Below are positions 61,171 to 63,971 of a stretch of DNA of 63,971 bases, one piece after another. The translations under genes were made by a program, and so were the position numbers. How positions within the stretch are numbered: position 1 is the stretch's first letter; the number at the start of each line of letters is the position of its first letter. Origin of the DNA: Ruminococcus sp. (GTDB taxonomy: Bacteria; Bacillota; Clostridia; Oscillospirales; Ruminococcaceae); NCBI GenBank assembly GCA_017542475.1, contig JAFXXD010000040.1, positions 1 to 63,971 on the forward strand, read 5' to 3'. The notes beneath the pieces were generated by a model. The model did not search any database, was not told the origin of the DNA, and saw only the letters and a list, made by a program, of their open reading frames with translations.

Positions 61171-61619
61171 CTCCTATCTGCCTAAAAATCGGCATTCTTC
61201 TTCTTTTCTCTGCGGCGTGCCGCACTACACGGGATATATTATACCACACTTTCCGCGAAAAATATAGTATTTCGGGTCTATCTTTGTAGTTGTGACAAAT
61301 ATAGTCGGCTGTTTTTTGTCACAAACAGTGCAACTTATACATTACGCGGTGTTGAAAATCAGAAAAGATTCAGTAATTTGTATAAATTCGACAAAATATA
61401 CTATTTGTGATTGTCACCCACGTAATTTTATACAAATAGCAGTCGATTAATATGCTGTAATTCACAATCTTTCGGAAAAAGCTTGAATTTACTGTACTAT
61501 GATGATATAATAAAATCGTATAGAATGCGCTTATGTGCAGTTCGCATGAACCGTTTCTCAGTCCGTGCGGACGCATTTTTCGCCTCCATAACATTTTCAC
61601 TTAGTAAGGAGTGATTTCA
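61171..61619. other. Divergent AT-rich intergenic region
   Basis: About 450 bp between the carboxypeptidase and zinc-ribbon genes. It holds the zinc-ribbon gene promoter (61483-61511). A minus-strand TATAAT at 61238-61243 may serve the carboxypeptidase but has no good -35. A 100-base leader with GTCCGTGCGGAC (61561-61572) follows the plus promoter. No gene seen. Confidence 0.5.
61483..61511 (+). promoter_or_regulatory. Promoter of the zinc-ribbon gene
   Basis: TTGAAT (61483-61488), 17-bp spacer, TATAAT (61506-61511). Confidence 0.7.
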
Positions 61620-63236
61620 ATGATCTGTCCGTCATGTGGGACAAATAATGAGAAGGGCTTCAAGTTCTGCGTAAAATGCGGAAGTAATCTTGAAAACCCT
61701 CAGGAAGTCAATTACGAACAAGTGGATATGGGCGGCTATCATACAGAGGAGGAATTCTCCTCAGCAAGCAGGGGCTTCACCGTCGGCAACGGTACCTTTA
61801 CCATTAACGACAGAGGCGGTTCAAGCTCCTCTTCTTCCGACATCTACACCGCCGACGAGCTCAACGATACAGACGAGGAGTTCGATTTCAGTATGTACGA
61901 CGAGCCCTTTATCCCGAGGCTCGATTCAGACAGGCTCAATCTCCCTCAGGCAGGCAGCGAGCCCTTACAGGCTCAGCAGCAGGGCTTCGGTCAGCAGCCT
62001 GTGATGGGCGGTATGCCGAATCAGTCCGCAGGCGTTCCTCCTATGGGCGGTATGCCTCAGCAGGGCGCTGTGGCTGCAAATCCGTATATGAACCAGCAGA
62101 TGATGTACGGTCAGCCGCAGATAATAGGCTATGACCCCAACGGTATGCCCGTATATTCGCAGGCGCCGCCGATGATGTACGGTCAGCCGCAGATAATAGG
62201 CTACGACCAGAACGGTATGCCCGTATATTCGCAGGCCCCGCCGATAATGTACGGTCAGCCGCAGATAATAGGCTACGACCAGAACGGTATGCCTGTATAC
62301 TCTCAGGCTCCGCCGATAATATACGGTCAGCCGCAGATAGTCGGCTATGACCCCAACGGTATGCCGATATACGCTCAGCCAATGCCGATGCAGGCTCCCG
62401 CTGCTCCCGAGCCGCAGACGGCTTCGCAGAGCGGCGGTATGCAGGGTATGCCCGCGATGCCGCAGAGCACGCAGACTATGCAGGGTATGCCTTCTATGCA
62501 GGGAATGCCCGCAATGCCTCAGCAGGGAATGTCCGGTATGCCCGCTATGCAGGGTATGCCTTCTATGCCTCAGCAGGGCGCAAACAGTATGTACGGTATG
62601 CCCGCGCTTCCAAAGGCTCCCGCAAAGCAGGAGCAGGAGGAGCTCGTTGACGTCTCCGAGGACTTCTGGAAGTTCTTCGACGGCGGCTCGGCTACCAAGC
62701 ACAGAGAGAGCAACCCCGAGGACTTCTTCGGAAAGTCGCACGGTATGGGCGACCTCGGCGGTATGCGTCAGAGCGATAAGAAGAAAAACAGCTATATGAG
62801 CGATACTCCCATCGTTGACGGCGGAAAGCTCGCCCACAACGACGCGGATAAGTTCAACAGGTTCTATATGAGGCAGACCGATACCGTGAACGCGGACGAC
62901 CTCGCCGAGAATACTCACGTTAAGGCTCAGGACCGTATGGGCGTGACCAAGCAGGTGGACGCCGATATGCTCTCGGAAAAGCTGACGGGCAAGTCGCGTA
63001 TCACTATGTATACCGCGGGCGAGGCTAATGCCGATACCCTCGAGGCTTATGTTCCCGAGCATCAGGAGTCGATGATGAACGAGGACCTCAGCGCCGTGGA
63101 GGCTCTCCCAAAGAAGAAGAACCCCTACGAGAGCGAGCTCGACAAGATCGAGCTGCCCGAGTATATGCAGGCTAAAAAGACTGTGCGCGAGGAGACGATA
63201 GAGATACCGTCGCTGCCGCAGATGGGTACTGATTAA
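61620..63236 (+). CDS. Zinc-ribbon protein with long disordered Met/Gln/Pro repeats
   Basis: 538 residues from ATG 61620 (AAGGAGTG upstream). A rubredoxin-like zinc ribbon (CPSCGTNNEKGFKFCVKCGS) opens the protein. Residues about 120-340 are low complexity: four tandem 24-residue units around MYGQPQIIGYDPNGMPVYSQ, then MQGMPAMPQ-type runs. The C-terminal 200 residues are charged without a recognisable fold. No membrane segment. Possibly a scaffold or condensate-forming protein; no function known to me. mscL follows 54 bp later. Confidence 0.78.
   Translation: MICPSCGTNNEKGFKFCVKCGSNLENPQEVNYEQVDMGGYHTEEEFSSASRGFTVGNGTFTINDRGGSSSSSSDIYTADELNDTDEEFDFSMYDEPFIPRLDSDRLNLPQAGSEPLQAQQQGFGQQPVMGGMPNQSAGVPPMGGMPQQGAVAANPYMNQQMMYGQPQIIGYDPNGMPVYSQAPPMMYGQPQIIGYDQNGMPVYSQAPPIMYGQPQIIGYDQNGMPVYSQAPPIIYGQPQIVGYDPNGMPIYAQPMPMQAPAAPEPQTASQSGGMQGMPAMPQSTQTMQGMPSMQGMPAMPQQGMSGMPAMQGMPSMPQQGANSMYGMPALPKAPAKQEQEELVDVSEDFWKFFDGGSATKHRESNPEDFFGKSHGMGDLGGMRQSDKKKNSYMSDTPIVDGGKLAHNDADKFNRFYMRQTDTVNADDLAENTHVKAQDRMGVTKQVDADMLSEKLTGKSRITMYTAGEANADTLEAYVPEHQESMMNEDLSAVEALPKKKNPYESELDKIELPEYMQAKKTVREETIEIPSLPQMGTD
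62100..62387 (+). repeat. Four tandem 72-bp coding repeats
   Basis: Units start at 62100, 62172, 62244 and 62316; the first three are nearly identical at DNA level, the fourth diverges at its end, indicating recent unit expansion. Confidence 0.9.
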
Positions 63237-63290
63237 AAGGAGCTGCCGTCAGGCTGCTTCCTTAAATAAATATAAAGGAGAAGTATTAAA

Positions 63291-63722
63291 GTGAAGAAGT
63301 TTATCCAGGAATTCAAGGAATTCGCACTCAAGGGCAATGTAATGGACATGGCTGTCGGCGTTATCATCGGTGCCGCTTTCGGTAACATCGTTTCCGCGCT
63401 CACCGACGATTTCATCAACCCACTCATCGCCTCTATCGGAGGTGCCGAGATCGCGGGCAAGATCAAGCTCCCGTGGGTCAGCTACGACGGACTTGATTCC
63501 GAGGCTGTTACTGCGCTCTGCCTCAACTACGGTCATTTCATCACGACGGTTATCAACTTCCTTATCATGGCATTCTGCATTTTCCTTATGGTCAAGGCTG
63601 TTAACAAGCTTATGAGCATCGGCAAGAAGAAGGAAGAAGAAAAGCCCGCTGAGCCTCCGAAGGAGGAAGTCCTCCTCACAGAGATCAGAGATCTCCTCAA
63701 GGAGCAGAACGCTAAGAAGTAA
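63291..63722 (+). CDS. mscL: Large-conductance mechanosensitive channel
   Basis: 143 residues from GTG 63291 (AAAGGAG upstream). Typical MscL: EFKEFALKGNVMDMAVGVIIGAAFGNIVSAL for the pore helix, extracellular loop, second helix FLIMAFCIFLMVKAVN, and a cytoplasmic Lys/Glu helical end bundle with LLTEIRDLL. Releases solutes at hypo-osmotic shock. Followed by a terminator. Confidence 0.96.
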   Translation: MKKFIQEFKEFALKGNVMDMAVGVIIGAAFGNIVSALTDDFINPLIASIGGAEIAGKIKLPWVSYDGLDSEAVTALCLNYGHFITTVINFLIMAFCIFLMVKAVNKLMSIGKKKEEEKPAEPPKEEVLLTEIRDLLKEQNAKK

Positions 63723-63746
63723 GCGGATACATATAATGCAACAGGA

Positions 63747-63776
63747 AGGCTGTTCCGAGTTCGGGACAGCCTTTTT
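63747..63776 (+). terminator. Intrinsic terminator of mscL
   Basis: AGGCTGTTCCGA-GTT-CGGGACAGCCT followed by TTTTT. Confidence 0.9.
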
Positions 63777-63807
63777 ACACAGTTTCGCTTTTTCGAGCTT
63801 TTTTCTG

Positions 63808-63836
63808 TTGACAAGTTAATTGTTCTACTGTATAAT
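63808..63836 (+). promoter_or_regulatory. Perfect-consensus promoter of module copy 2
   Basis: TTGACA (63808-63813), 17-bp spacer, TATAAT (63831-63836), full sigma-A consensus. Confidence 0.88.
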
Positions 63837-63915
63837 TAATGTGTACTCAATAACCGCCGTTAGGCGGTTATTGCCCCGAACTTCGTTCGGGGTGCGCAAA
63901 TTCTTTGATAATATA
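63831..63915 (+). repeat. 85-bp duplicated module, copy 2
   Basis: Same -10 box and double hairpin as in the dnaA leader (77 bp identical, one mismatch in the 8 bp before). Here a third hairpin forms with GCGCAAATTC (in the module) and GAATTTGCGC (63918-63927). What is transcribed beyond lies outside the window. Confidence 0.9.
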
Positions 63916-63971
63916 TGGAATTTGCGCATCACATTAATTGATGTCAAGCTCATTTTGCCCTAAAGGGCAAA

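Noticed and set aside
62100-62387. Regular 72-bp repeats suggesting a CRISPR-like array
   Set aside because: No unique spacers; repeats are in frame and encode a repeated peptide.
61965-63062. 365-codon His-rich frame antisense to the zinc-ribbon gene
   Set aside because: His/Arg repeats merely mirror the Met/Pro/Gln repeats of the real gene.

Overview
This window carries the replication origin of a low-to-mid GC Gram-positive bacterium. The best fit is a gut Ruminococcus-like member of the Oscillospiraceae/Ruminococcaceae. Evidence: the classical Firmicutes order rpmH-rnpA-yidD-yidC-jag-mnmE-mnmG-rsmG-noc-soj-parB on one side and dnaA-dnaN-yaaA-recF-remB-gyrB-gyrA on the other, strong AGGAGG-type ribosome sites, occasional TTG/GTG starts, a dockerin protein, a sortase-type surface protein and many c-di-GMP genes. 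Genes left of about 47 kb (35-47 kb) run leftward and those right of it run rightward, as expected for bidirectional replication from an origin around dnaA. No rRNA, complete tRNA or CRISPR array is visible.

Layout. 1-8.3 kb: end of a solute-binding lipoprotein gene overlapping a hybrid histidine kinase, an IS256 transposase remnant, a membrane-anchored M4 peptidase, and divergent corA and metallo-hydrolase genes. 8.3-12 kb: a graveyard of mobile DNA with a tRNA-Glu 3'-end scar, a broken methyltransferase, an XRE regulator, a TnpV gene, and a permease-histidine kinase that lacks its first half. 12.2-15.1 kb: a radical SAM/SPASM enzyme overlapping a secreted Thr-rich repeat protein with a dockerin, then a membrane GGDEF protein; I consider this a candidate new peptide-modification system. 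15.2-17.8 kb: pncB and a kinase-acetyltransferase fusion with a ten-codon leader ORF. 17.9-24.1 kb: a cobalamin-riboswitch-controlled operon joining a cell-wall-anchored DUF4430-like protein, a membrane protein with the domain order of animal transcobalamin/intrinsic factor, and a complete ECF transporter. 24.1-34.1 kb: TetR/cysteine hydrolase pair, two divergent EAL proteins, a CPA2 antiporter, a degenerate exonuclease, GNAT, flavodiiron protein and a lipoprotein. 34.1-35.2 kb: repeats and two tiny DUF3789-type proteins.

35.2-58.6 kb is the origin core: serS, parB, parA, a second ParB (Noc-like) with parS-type palindromes, tRNA- and rRNA-modification genes, membrane insertase genes, rpmH, then dnaA, an origin with a DnaA-trio, dnaN, recF and the gyrase genes. 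A REP-associated (RAYT) HUH transposase gene sits between remB and gyrB and carries two copies of the window's dispersed REP sequence inside its own reading frame. 58.6-63.97 kb: membrane protein, phosphoesterase, VanY-type carboxypeptidase, a zinc-ribbon repeat protein, mscL, and a second copy of an 85-bp promoter/double-hairpin module that also forms the dnaA leader.

All functional calls are from reading motifs and gene order; no database search was possible.
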